A DNA stretch of 64,000 nt from JBHGAV01 sp041946685 (GTDB taxonomy: Bacteria > Acidobacteriota > Terriglobia > Bryobacterales > Bryobacteraceae), in contig JBHGAV010000004.1 of NCBI GenBank assembly GCA_041946685.1, forward strand, positions 50,672 to 114,671, in the 5' to 3' direction. The translations under genes and the position numbers were made by a program. Shown piece after piece: positions 50,552 through 59,800 of this stretch; position 1 is the first letter of the stretch; every line of letters starts with the position of its first letter. A model generated the notes under the pieces. That model did no database searches, was not told the DNA's origin, and saw only the letters and a program-made list of their open reading frames with translations.

Positions 50552-52066
50552 TTATCGCAGGCTCGCTTCCGGCGGCTCGAAACCCTCTACCTCCAGGAAT
50601 CCCCCCGAGACCAGCGTGCCCAGGAAACGCGCGAATTCGCCCGCCGGCACCTCCTCGTGAATCCAGCCCATCTGGCGGCAGTGCGCGTGCAATTCCGCGC
50701 CCGTTCTTCGGCCGTCGCACGCCTCCAGGAGCGCCACCGTCCACGGGTGCACGCGGCACTCCATGCGGAAGGGGTGACTGGTCTGAAGCGTGAACTCCTG
50801 CGGCGCCAGCTCACCGTCCCGCATGCGATGGATCACGCTCAGTTCGAGATTCCCCGAGCGCCGCGGCCTGGCCGCGAGCAGGAACGCTTCGTTCTCCCGG
50901 GAGGCCGCGGCGGCCTCCCACTGCAAGGCCCATCCGCATTCCGCGCTCCCCGTGCGCACCCCCATTTGCCGCCTGATGGTGAAGGCCGGCCTGCCCCCAC
51001 CGGCGATCCGCCGTACGACGATCAGGCCGTACACGAACTGCTCTATGCCCGACTCCGTGAACGCCGCCCGCCGCGCGGCGAACTCCCTATGCCCGATCTG
51101 CCCCTTGAGCAAAGGCTTGGAGGCGACCTGCTCCGCCGTGTGTCCCTCCACCGCCACCACCATCACATCGAACGCCTCCTGCTGGGCGCCGATCCAGCCG
51201 CGGACCCTCTTCTCAAGCGGCTCTCCCCGGTGATCCGCGCCCAGCGTGAGGCAGTAGAGCACCCCTCCAGGGTCCAGGTGTTCCGCCAGGCCCGCCACGA
51301 CGCCCCGCGTGATCTCTTCGCCCTCCTCGCCCGCATCCTGGAAAATCCAGTTGCGGCTTGCCGCCGGAACGTACGGCGGGTGGGCCACGATCCTGTCGAA
51401 TTTCAGGCCCTGCAAAGGCTGATAGAGATCGCCCTGTAACACCTTGAGGTTGGCCAGCCCGTTCAGCAGCCGGTTGAATTCGGCGAAGTGCGTGGAGCGC
51501 TCCGTTATATCCACGGCCCACGCCTCACCCGCGTAGCCGGAGGCCGCGGCCAGCGCGGCGGGTCCTGCGCCGCTGCACAATTCCAGGAAGCGCCGGCAGG
51601 GCTCTCGCGGAATCAGGCTCAGAAACCGGTAAGTGTTCTTGGAGAGCGCCGGGTAGACTATGTCCGGCGCGGGAGTGAATGGCGAGCCGTCCGCGTTCGT
51701 CCACCGGTCCGAAACGATGTAGAGCTGCCCGATCGAGTACAGGCAGACCGTCGCTCGCCAGGGGCTTGGATCGGATTCGTCCCGGTCCAGCAGCCCCAGT
51801 GCCCGCATCGACTCCAGCACTCTCTCCGGGACCTGCCGCCGCAGTTCGCCGTCCTCCGCCCGCCCCCCTGCCAGGAAGAGTCTCATGAGGAGATCGGCCG
51901 CGTCCCCCGTCTCCGAGATCGGCTTCAGATCGGGCCGGCCCATCACCTCGTGCTGAGCCCCGACTCCCAGCCGCCGGCAGACCTCCCTTTCGGTGTATCC
52001 CACGTCCTCCAGAAATGCTCTCACGCTTGCGAAGCACTCCTGCGACCCGAGTCTGAGAGGAATCAA
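50552..52066 (-). CDS. SAM-dependent methyltransferase (HemK-like N6-type fold), substrate unknown
   Basis: This 504-residue protein's middle part is a class I methyltransferase of the MTS/HemK type: RRFLELCSGAGPAALAAASGY (about 159-179) binds SAM, and FDRIVAHPPYVPA is a variant of the NPPY catalytic loop. The N-terminal ~150 residues form a helical region with SETGDAADLLMRLFLAGG. A C-terminal ~150-residue domain (FTLQTSHPFRMECRVHPWTVALL) is of unknown role. The target could be protein glutamine or nucleic acid amine. The start is TTG 52066, supported by an almost perfect AAGGAGG 8 nt upstream that overlaps the stop codon of the repeat protein gene, so the two form an operon. Confidence 0.75.
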   Translation of the reverse strand: MIPLRLGSQECFASVRAFLEDVGYTEREVCRRLGVGAQHEVMGRPDLKPISETGDAADLLMRLFLAGGRAEDGELRRQVPERVLESMRALGLLDRDESDPSPWRATVCLYSIGQLYIVSDRWTNADGSPFTPAPDIVYPALSKNTYRFLSLIPREPCRRFLELCSGAGPAALAAASGYAGEAWAVDITERSTHFAEFNRLLNGLANLKVLQGDLYQPLQGLKFDRIVAHPPYVPAASRNWIFQDAGEEGEEITRGVVAGLAEHLDPGGVLYCLTLGADHRGEPLEKRVRGWIGAQQEAFDVMVVAVEGHTAEQVASKPLLKGQIGHREFAARRAAFTESGIEQFVYGLIVVRRIAGGGRPAFTIRRQMGVRTGSAECGWALQWEAAAASRENEAFLLAARPRRSGNLELSVIHRMRDGELAPQEFTLQTSHPFRMECRVHPWTVALLEACDGRRTGAELHAHCRQMGWIHEEVPAGEFARFLGTLVSGGFLEVEGFEPPEASLR

Positions 52067-52078
52067 GCCGGAACCTCC

Positions 52079-53185
52079 TTAGCGCCTGAGGGCGAAAAAC
52101 AGGATCATGCCGAGCGCCAGCACCGCCAGAGCCGAAAAGACGACCACAAGCACGACAGGAATCCCCGCTTTGCGCGGTGCCGGTTCGGGTGGCGCCGCCG
52201 CCGGCTCGGCAGGACGGGGCTCCGGTGCCGGAGGGGCGCTGGCTTGGATGATGCGCGTGAAATCGCTCGGCCCTTCGGCCACGGGCGCTTGAGGCTGGGG
52301 CGCGGCAGCGGACGGCGTCATAAACACATTTGTCGCCCCGCTTCCCATCGCCGGCGGCTGCGACACGGGCGCGGCCATCTGGAACAGGCGCGTGTACTCC
52401 CCCGGCGGGGGCGCTGCCGGAGCCGCAGGCGGGGGAGCCGCCGGCAACTTCTGTTCCTCGAACGGCTTCGATGCCAGCGGCGATTGGAAGTACGCCGTGA
52501 ACTCGCCAGGTTTGCTGGCTGGTGGCGGTGGAGACGGGGCGGCCGGTCGCGCCGCCGGTGTTACCGGAGCCGCCGGGGCCGCCGGTGACGACGCCTGGAA
52601 CATTCTCGTAAAGTCGCCCGGTTCCTTCGCGGCTGGCGGTTGAGCCGGGGGCCCGGCCGCCGGCGAGGACGCCTGGAACATGCGGGTGAATTCGCCGGGC
52701 TCTGGTGCGGCCGCAACCGGAGGAGGCGCCGGGAACGGCGGGGCCTCCGGCGCCCGGAACATGCTCGTGAACTCCCCAGGCGTGCCTGTCGCCGCTGGCG
52801 GCGGCGGTACGGTCTCGACCTTGGGCGGAGTTGGGGTCGAGAAAGCCGCGGGCACCCGCCACGCTCCCACTCGCGTGAACCGCTCTTCGCTGGAATCCCT
52901 CGAGGCTGGCGGCGCGGCCAGCGCGGCGCTCTCCAGCCATTCCCTCACGTTGACCGGCAGTTCGCGGCTCTCGGCCACGACATAGTCGCCGTGCTGTTCG
53001 ATCACCCCGCCCCTGCCGGGCACGCACCGCAGGGCAATGTCCCGCAGCGGCTGCGTCATAAGCTGGTGCACCAGCACCGCGCGGCCCGTCGTAATCTCGC
53101 GCGCGGCAAACGTGCGGGATTCCGGGGAGTCTCCCACCAATTGCCCGAGCTCGTACTTGTCGGCGAGCACCATGTTCCCCTCCAT
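52079..53185 (-). CDS. Tail-anchored protein: remnant kinase N-lobe, PGEFTRMFQ-type repeats and C-terminal membrane helix
   Basis: This 368-residue protein is of an unusual kind. Residues 9-90 resemble only the N-lobe of a Ser/Thr kinase (DKYELGQLVGDSPESRTFAA, TTGRAVLVHQL, GDYVVAESRELPVNVREWL). The glycine loop is degenerate, the catalytic Lys is His40, and the C-lobe is absent. A long Pro/Ala-rich region holds repeated short motifs: PGEFTSMF (136-143), PGEFTRMFQ (163), PGDFTRMFQ (189), PGEFTAYFQ (226), PGEYTRLFQ (261), PSDFTRIIQ (306), plus a degenerate TNVFMTP (285). The C-terminus is one membrane helix (341-366, GIPVVLVVVFSALAVLALGM) ending in RR, a tail anchor. ATG 53185 has GGAGGG 7 nt upstream. 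The motif threonines could be phosphorylated by the nearby kinases and read by FHA domains (inference). Confidence 0.75.
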   Translation of the reverse strand: MEGNMVLADKYELGQLVGDSPESRTFAAREITTGRAVLVHQLMTQPLRDIALRCVPGRGGVIEQHGDYVVAESRELPVNVREWLESAALAAPPASRDSSEERFTRVGAWRVPAAFSTPTPPKVETVPPPPAATGTPGEFTSMFRAPEAPPFPAPPPVAAAPEPGEFTRMFQASSPAAGPPAQPPAAKEPGDFTRMFQASSPAAPAAPVTPAARPAAPSPPPPASKPGEFTAYFQSPLASKPFEEQKLPAAPPPAAPAAPPPGEYTRLFQMAAPVSQPPAMGSGATNVFMTPSAAAPQPQAPVAEGPSDFTRIIQASAPPAPEPRPAEPAAAPPEPAPRKAGIPVVLVVVFSALAVLALGMILFFALRR

Positions 53186-53257
53186 AGTGCCACCCTCCAT
53201 CCGGGTGATCAAGACGCCGGATCCTCCATATCGACTACAATCGTGTGGGTCTTGCCG

Positions 53258-54718
53258 ATGACCTACATCTACGACCAGGTGCCCTATCCCGGCCACCCGC
53301 TGCCCGAGGCGCATCCGGACCGCCTGGCCACGATGGCCCGCCTGTTCGGCATGTCCCCGGCTCCCGTGGAAACCTGCCGGGTGCTGGAAATCGGATGTGG
53401 GGACGGCTCCCACCTCATTCCCATCGCCCTGACTCTGCCGAGGACCGAGTGCGTCGGCATCGACCTCGCCGGGGTCCCCATCGAGAAGGGAAAGGAGTTG
53501 GCCCGCCGGCTGGACCTGTCGAACATCGTCCTCCGCCAACTCGATCTCAGGGAGCTGGACTCCCGCTCCGGCCAGTTCGATTACATCGTTACGCACGGTC
53601 TCTATTCCTGGCTTCCCCCCGGCATCCGGGACAAGCTCCTCGCCGTTTGCCGCGCGCTCCTGGCGCCGCAAGGGGTAGCCTTCGTCAGCTACAACGTCTA
53701 TCCCGGCGGTCATCTCCGCCAGATGGTGCGCGACATGCTTCTCTACGACGCCCAAGGGATCGTTGATCCGGCCGAGAAGATGGAGCGCGCCGGGGCCTTC
53801 CTCCGCTTCCTGGCTCACTTCAACCCCAGGTCCGCCGGGTTGCGGGAAGAGGTCGCCGAGATGCTCACCTTCGCGCCATCCGCCCTTTTTCACGACGACC
53901 TTGCCGAGGTGAATCAGCCGGTCTACTTCCATCAATTCGTCGAGCACGCCTCCCATCACGGTCTCCAGTTTCTGGCGGAGGCCGAATTCAAGGTCTTCGG
54001 CGCTGCCGGCCTTTCCGGTAAGGCCGCGGAAACGCTCCGGGCGATGGCCGGCGGCGACAGGATCCGCGAGCAGCAGTATCTCGACTTCCTCCGCTGCCGC
54101 CGTTTCCGGCAGACGCTCCTGTGCCGGGCGGAGACGTCCCTTTCGAAAGAGCCGGACCTTGACGCTGTGGCCCGGCTCTGGGTGGCGAGCGGCGTCCGGC
54201 CCATCTCGGCTGCTCCCGACGCGGCGTCGGACCGGGAGGAAGCCTTTCAGTCGCTGGAAGGTAATACGGTGAGGACGAATCTGCCCCTGGCCAAGACAGC
54301 GCTGCTCTGCCTCTCCCGGCAGTGGCCTGTGGCGGTGCCCTTTGCCGAGCTTGCGGAGGAGGTTGCTTCGCGGGTTTCTTCGGGACCCCGTGCCCCAGCT
54401 CAGCTTGCCGAGTTGCTCCTGGGCCTGTGCGCCTCGGGCCTGGTCGATTTCCACGTGACGCCCTCCAGGTTTGCCCGCCAGGCTGGTGAGAGGCCCCGGA
54501 CCTTCCTGCTGGCGCGCCTTCAGGCCGAAAGCGGCATGCGGGTCACTACGCTTCGCCACAGCAGTGTCGAGCTTCAGGACGAACTGGTGCGCCGCCTGCT
54601 CCTCCTGGCCGACGGAACCAGAGATCGCAGGAAGCTTCTCGCCGAAATGAACGTGCCTCTTGCCGACCTGGACCGCAACCTCGACGCTCTCGCCCTCCTC
54701 GCGCTCCTGGAATGCTGA
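53258..54718 (+). CDS. Methyltransferase with C-terminal methyltransferase-regulatory domain
   Basis: This 486-residue protein begins with TYIYDQVPYPGHPLPEAHPDR, then a class I SAM fold: RVLEIGCGDGSHLIPIALTLP (about 41-61), CVGIDLAGVPIEKGKEL, and FDYIVTHGLYSWLPPGIRDK. The remainder carries a region seen in proteins with a predicted methyltransferase regulatory domain (VYFHQFVEHASHHGLQFLAEAEF) and a helical C-terminus. The frame is open upstream; ATG 53258 is chosen, with GTG 53243 possible. A TACAAT box at 53236-53241 suggests a very short leader. The target is unknown. It is divergent from the repeat protein and separated from tssK2 by a terminator-like hairpin. Confidence 0.75.
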   Translation: MTYIYDQVPYPGHPLPEAHPDRLATMARLFGMSPAPVETCRVLEIGCGDGSHLIPIALTLPRTECVGIDLAGVPIEKGKELARRLDLSNIVLRQLDLRELDSRSGQFDYIVTHGLYSWLPPGIRDKLLAVCRALLAPQGVAFVSYNVYPGGHLRQMVRDMLLYDAQGIVDPAEKMERAGAFLRFLAHFNPRSAGLREEVAEMLTFAPSALFHDDLAEVNQPVYFHQFVEHASHHGLQFLAEAEFKVFGAAGLSGKAAETLRAMAGGDRIREQQYLDFLRCRRFRQTLLCRAETSLSKEPDLDAVARLWVASGVRPISAAPDAASDREEAFQSLEGNTVRTNLPLAKTALLCLSRQWPVAVPFAELAEEVASRVSSGPRAPAQLAELLLGLCASGLVDFHVTPSRFARQAGERPRTFLLARLQAESGMRVTTLRHSSVELQDELVRRLLLLADGTRDRRKLLAEMNVPLADLDRNLDALALLALLEC

Positions 54719-54724
54719 TTGTGG

Positions 54725-54752
54725 GGCGGCCTTTCGGGCCGCCGTCGGTTTT
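54725..54752 (+). terminator. Intrinsic terminator after the methyltransferase
   Basis: GGCGGCC (54725-54731) pairs with GGCCGCC (54737-54743) over a TTTCG loop, followed by GTCGG and a short TTTT run (54749-54752). It is placed 7 bp after the methyltransferase stop and separates it from the tssK2 operon. Confidence 0.5.
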
Positions 54753-54773
54753 CGGCCGGCGTGCTCCGAAGTT

Positions 54774-54802
54774 TTCGGCGTCGGACCATTCCGGCGTATA
54801 CT
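54774..54802 (+). promoter_or_regulatory. Promoter of the tssK2-tssL-tssM-kinase operon, probably leaderless
   Basis: TTCGGC (54774-54779), 17 bp, TATACT (54797-54802, five of six). Transcription should begin near 54809, only about 3 nt before the GTG start of tssK2 (54812). There is no Shine-Dalgarno before that GTG, so the message is likely leaderless. Confidence 0.4.
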
Positions 54803-54811
54803 GAATCAGTC

Positions 54812-56167
54812 GTGAGACGTCTGGCGCCAGTTGTTTGGACCGAAGGCATGCACCTGGGCCCGCACCACTTTCAGGCGCAGGCCCGTTACTTTGAAGACTC
54901 CATCCGCTTCGCAACCTCCACGCTGTGGTTCGCCGCCTACGGCCTGGCCGCCTGCGAACTGGACGGGGAAGCCATCAACAACGGCACCGTTTCTCTGATC
55001 CGCGCGCGCGGCATCATGCCGGACGGCCTCGCCTTCGAGATGCCGGACTGCGATCCACTCCCTGCCGCCCGCAATATCGCCGAGCTGTTCCCGCCGCTCG
55101 CCGACAAGCTCACCGTCTGCCTCGGGATTCCCGCCTACCGGCCTAATGCCGTCAACTGCGTCTCTCCCGACGCGGCCACGTCCGTCGAGGCCCGGTACGT
55201 CTCCGAGCAGCGGATCGCCCCCGACGAGAACACCGGCCGCGACGAGAAGCCCGTCTTTTTCGGACGCAAGAACTTCCGCTTCTGCCTGGAAAACGAAATC
55301 ACCGAGGACCTGGTCAGCCTGCCCATCGCCCGGGTGCGGCGCAGCGGCGCGGGCCGCTTCGTCTACGACGCCGACTTCATCCCGCCGTGCCTGCAAATCG
55401 GCTCGAGCGAGCGCCTCATGGGAATCCTGCGCCGCCTCATCGACATCCTGGGGGAGAAGAGCGAGACTTTCCGACGCGCGCCCGCCAGAGGCGGCGAAAT
55501 GGCAACGGCCTTCACCCAGCAGGAAATCTCCACCTTCTGGTTTCTGCACTGCGTCAACACCAGCCTCGCCCGGCTCCGCAACCTCGTCCTCGCCAAGCGC
55601 GGGCACCCCGAGGAGGCCTTCGCCGAGCTCTCCCGCCTCGCCGGCGCGCTGTGCACCTTCGGGCTGGACTCCCATCCTGCCAGCCTCCCGCTCTACGATC
55701 ACCAGCGCCTCGAAGAGTGCTTCGGCGCGCTGGACAGCCACATACGGTTCCACCTGGAAACCGTCGTCCCGACCAGCGCCGTCACCATCCCCCTGAAGCC
55801 GGCCGCCGACTTCTTCCTCGAAGGGGAAGTGGCCGACCAGCGCTGCCTCGGCCGCGCGCAGTGGATCTTCTCGATCCGGTCGCGCATGGGCGAAGCCGAT
55901 CTGATCCGGCTCACGCCGCAGCTTGTGAAGGTTTGCTCGAAGGAGTTCGTCCCCAAGCTCGTACAGAGGGCGCTGCCCGGCCTGCCGCTGACGCACCTTC
56001 CGGTGCCGCCGTCGGCCGTCGCTCCCAGGGTGGAGCGCCAGTACTTCGCTCTCACCCGGTCGGGCCCCTGCTGGGAGCACATCGTCAAGACCCGGGAGGT
56101 CGGCGTCTACGTTCCCGGCGAGTTTCCCGACCCCGAAATCGAGCTGCAAGTCATCTTGGAATCCTAG
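54812..56167 (+). CDS. tssK: T6SS baseplate-membrane linker TssK, copy 2
   Basis: The second TssK has 451 residues from GTG 54812. It keeps the classical family N-terminus RRLAPVVWTEGMHLGPHHFQAQARYFED. GIMPDGLAFEMPDCDPLPAARNIAEL-type sequence near 68-90 and FGRKNFRFCLENEITEDLVSLPIARVRRSG-type strands follow. The stem helices have FWFLHCVNTSLARLRNLV, GALCTFGLDSHPASLPLYDHQ and a head with ALPGLPLTHLPVPPSAVAPR. An upstream open stretch (from 54719) is discounted because the conserved N-terminus starts at the GTG. It leads an operon with tssL, tssM and a kinase, so this copy is the more likely partner of the TssLM complex. It differs clearly from copy 1. Confidence 0.92.
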   Translation: MRRLAPVVWTEGMHLGPHHFQAQARYFEDSIRFATSTLWFAAYGLAACELDGEAINNGTVSLIRARGIMPDGLAFEMPDCDPLPAARNIAELFPPLADKLTVCLGIPAYRPNAVNCVSPDAATSVEARYVSEQRIAPDENTGRDEKPVFFGRKNFRFCLENEITEDLVSLPIARVRRSGAGRFVYDADFIPPCLQIGSSERLMGILRRLIDILGEKSETFRRAPARGGEMATAFTQQEISTFWFLHCVNTSLARLRNLVLAKRGHPEEAFAELSRLAGALCTFGLDSHPASLPLYDHQRLEECFGALDSHIRFHLETVVPTSAVTIPLKPAADFFLEGEVADQRCLGRAQWIFSIRSRMGEADLIRLTPQLVKVCSKEFVPKLVQRALPGLPLTHLPVPPSAVAPRVERQYFALTRSGPCWEHIVKTREVGVYVPGEFPDPEIELQVILES

Positions 56168-56177
56168 GAACCACTGC

Positions 56178-56870
56178 ATGGCCTCACGATCTGAGAACCT
56201 CGCACTGATCTACCAGGAGGCGATCACGGCTGTTGTGCGGCTCCGCTCGGGCCGCCAGCCGGTCACCAGCGCCGACACCTTCCGGGCCCAGATGCGGCAG
56301 GTGCTGGCCGCGGCGGACCAGGAGGCCCGCAACCGCGGCTACACGGCCGAGGACGCGCGCCTTGCGTCCTTCGCGGTGGTGGCTTTCCTGGACGAGTCCG
56401 TCCTCAATCTTCAGAACCCCGTGTTCGCCGGGTGGCCGCGCAAGCCGCTCCAGGAGGAGATGTTCGGCGGGCACGTGGCGGGAGAGATCTTCTTCCAGAG
56501 CCTCAACCGGCTGCTGGAGCGCAGCGAGTCGCCGCAACTGGCCGACGTGCTGGAGGTGTTTCACCTCTGCGTGCTGCTCGGCTACCGCGGCAAGTACGGC
56601 GCCGGCGGGCAGGCCGAACTGAAATCACAGATGGACGCGGTGGCCCAGAAGATCCGGCGGATTCGCAGGGACACCGGGGCGCTCTCGCCGGACTGGAGGC
56701 CCCCCTCGGAGGTCGTCCGCGCCCAGGTGGCCGACCGTTGGTTCCGCCCCCTGCTGATTGCGGCCGCCGCCTGCGTGGTCCTGGCGCTGCTGCTGCTGGT
56801 CGTGTTCCGCGTCTCGCTTGGCTCGGGCGTGTCCGATCTCCAGACGGCCGTGGCTGAAACCCGAAGGTAA
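56178..56870 (+). CDS. tssL: T6SS membrane complex protein TssL (DotU family)
   Basis: TssL is an inner-membrane protein that joins TssM and recruits TssK. The 230-residue protein has the DotU cytoplasmic helical domain: VTSADTFRAQMRQVLAAADQEARNRGY, ASFAVVAFLDESVLNL and PLQEEMFGGHVAGEIFFQSL. LEVFHLCVLLGYRGKYG follows, then one transmembrane helix near the C-terminus (about 192-212, PLLIAAAACVVLALLLLVVF). A short periplasmic tail follows, with no OmpA-like peptidoglycan-binding domain. It lies 10 nt after tssK2 and 9 nt before tssM. Confidence 0.94.
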   Translation: MASRSENLALIYQEAITAVVRLRSGRQPVTSADTFRAQMRQVLAAADQEARNRGYTAEDARLASFAVVAFLDESVLNLQNPVFAGWPRKPLQEEMFGGHVAGEIFFQSLNRLLERSESPQLADVLEVFHLCVLLGYRGKYGAGGQAELKSQMDAVAQKIRRIRRDTGALSPDWRPPSEVVRAQVADRWFRPLLIAAAACVVLALLLLVVFRVSLGSGVSDLQTAVAETRR

Positions 56871-56879
56871 GGTGCCCCG

Positions 56880-59800
56880 ATGAACATTTACCTGATCGTC
56901 AGCTCCGCTTTCGCTCTCTTTGTGGTCCTGGTCTACTTTCTCGGTTCGCTTCTGGGGCTGAAGGGGGGCGATCTCTGGATCCTGCGCGGCGGCCTTGCGC
57001 TGATCGGGTTGGTGGCTGCCCTCGCCTACCTGTGGTACTACCTGAAGAGCTTCGGCACGCTGGCCAGGTCCGCCAGGGGCGGCCAGGCGGGTGCAGGCGC
57101 CGCGGAGCCCTCCGGCGAAGCCGACCTCGTCGCCCGCGAAGCCGAGAGCCGGCTTTCGGCCTCCGAGCTTGGCCGCAAGGCGACTCTCTCGAGCATGCCC
57201 GTCGTGCTCTTCCTCGGAAGAGAGGGTTCGGCCAAGACCTCTTCCATCGTCAACTGCGGCCTGCACCCGGAGCTTCTGGCCGGGCATGTCTTCCAGGAAA
57301 ACCTGGTCGCCCCGACCCGCGCGGCCAATCTGTGGTTCACTCACCGGGTGGTTGTGGCCGAGGCCGGGGGGAAGCTGCTCGCCGACGACGCTTCGTTCCA
57401 GCGCTTTCTGAAGAAACTGCGGCCTGGAACCCTGGCCCCATTGCTTGGGCGGGGAGGCCAGGCGCCGCGCGCCGCAGTGGTCTGCTTCTCCGTGGAGGAA
57501 TTCCTCCAGCCCGGCGCTTCCGACGCCGTTTCGGCGGCCTGCCGCCGCCTGCGGCAGGCGCTGGAAACCGCCTCGAAAACCTTCGGTTCGCGCCTGCCGG
57601 TCTACGTGCTCTTCACCAAGGCGGACCGCATCGCGTTCTTCGCCGATTACGTCCGGAACCTCGGAAAGGAAGAGGCCGGCGAGGTGGTCGGCGCCACGGT
57701 CGAAGACCTCGGCGCCCAGACCGAGGGCGTGTACGCCGAGCGGGAAACCGGGCGGCTGACCGAAGTCTTCAACAATCTCCTGTATTCGCTCTGCGACCAC
57801 CGGCCGGACTTCCTGGCTCGCGAGCACGATCCCGCCACTCTCGGCGGTGTCTACGAGTTTCCGCGCGAACTGCGCAAGCTGCGCCCCGCCGTGGTGCAGT
57901 TCCTGGTCGATCTGTGCCGTCCCAGCCAGCTTCAGGCCGGTCCCTTTCTCCGTGGGTTCTACTTCTCCGGAGTGCGCGCCGTGGTGACGCAGGAAGTCGC
58001 CGCTCCCGCTCCCCGCGAGCAACGGCCCGCCGCCGGTGCGCTCGGCGGCGCCACCTCGGTCTTCACCGCTGGAGGCCGGCCGGCGGAGGCGGAAGCGCCC
58101 CGCGCGATGACCACGCGGAAAGTGCCCCAGTGGCTCTTCCTCTCGCACCTGTTTACGGACGTGCTTTTCGCCGACAGCGCCGTCACGGGCGGCTCCAGCG
58201 CCAGGGTCGGCCTCATCCGCCGGGTCCTGCTCGCCGCCGCGGCTTGCCTGGCCTTGTTCTATGCGATCGCGCTGATCGTATCCTATTCCGGCAACCGGTC
58301 CTTGGAGCGGAACGCGCTCACCGCGGTGCAGGCCATCGGGACGGTGCAGGCGGCTGCTTTCGAAGCGCCCCCACTTGAGACTCTGACCCGGCTGGAAGCG
58401 CCCCGCCAGTCGCTCGAAACCTTGACGCGATACCAGCGGGATGGCGCTCCGCTGCGTCTCCGCTGGGGCCTGTTCACCGGTGACGATCTCTACCCTGTGG
58501 TTCGGCGAGCCTACTACAGCCGCTTCTTCGGCCTTCTCTTCGGCAACACCCAGTTGAGCCTGGTCGAGAGCCTGCGCCGCCTTCCGGCTTCGCCGTCGCC
58601 CACCGACGACTATGGCGCCGCCTACGACAATCTGAAGGCCTATCTGATCACCACCACGCATCACGACAAGAGCACGCGGCTGTTTCTCTCGCCGGTCCTG
58701 ATGAAGCACTGGCTCGAAGGAAAAAACGCCGAGCCCGAACGGGTCCAGCTCGTGCGGAAGCAGTTCGATTTCTACAGCGAGGACCTGCGGCTCTCCAATC
58801 CGTTCTCCTCCCAGGCCGACGCCCTCGTCGTGGAGCGCGGCCGCCGCTACCTCAGCCAGTTTGCCGGCCTGGAGCGCGTCTACCAGTTCATGCTGGCCGA
58901 GGCCTCGCGGCAGAACCCGGGCATCAATTTCAACCAGCAGTTCCCCGGTTCCGCGCGGGTCGTCGTCAATACCAAAGAGATTCCCGGCGCGTTCACCCGG
59001 GGCGGCTGGGAAGCGATGCAGAAGGCCATCCCCAACGCCGACCGCTACTTCGCAGGCGAACAATGGGTCCTCGGCGACGCGGGCGCTTCCGGCATCGACC
59101 GCGCCCAGATGGAGCGCCAGCTTCGCGACCGCTACACGGCGGACTTCATCGGTCAGTGGCGCGCCTTCCTGCAAGCCACCACCGTGGTCCGCTACGCCAA
59201 CCTGAAGGACGCCGCCTCCAAGCTCACCGACCTTTCGGGCAACCAGTCGCCGCTGCTGGCCGCGCTCTGGGTCGTTTCTCAGAACACGGCGGTGTCCTCC
59301 GACCCGGTGAAGAGCGCTTTCCAGCCCGTGCAGGCCGTGGTTAGCCCGGAGAGCAAGGATCGCTATGTCGGCCCCTCCAACACCAACTACATGAACGCCC
59401 TTGTCAGCCTGCAAGCCGCCGTCGAACAGGCCTCCGGCGGAACCGGCGGCCCGGGAGACCCGATGATCTCCCAGGTCAACTCCCAGGCTACCGGCGCCAA
59501 GATTGTCACCCGGCAGATGGCGCAAGGCTTCCGCATCGATCCCGAAGGCAAGGTCGAGCAGACCACGCAGAAACTACTGGAGGACCCGATCGCCCACGTC
59601 GAAGCGCTCGTGCGCTCGATGGGTCCGGGTGAATTGAACGCCAAGGGCGCAGCTCTGTGCGCCGCCTTCAGACCGCTGATGAGCAAGTATCCATTCCAGC
59701 CTTCCGCCACCCAGCAGGCCACCCTCCAGGAAGTCAACGCCGTGTTCCAGCCGGGGCAGGGCGCGCTGTGGACATTCTACGAGAGCAGCCTGCGCAACTA

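Noticed and set aside
53186..54559. Upstream extension of the repeat protein on the minus strand
   Set aside because: It runs antisense through the methyltransferase; ATG 53185 has a ribosome site and begins the recognisable kinase-like part.
56625..59525. Long minus-strand open frame opposite tssM
   Set aside because: It lies across tssL and tssM, which have unmistakable family motifs; composition is typical of an antisense frame.
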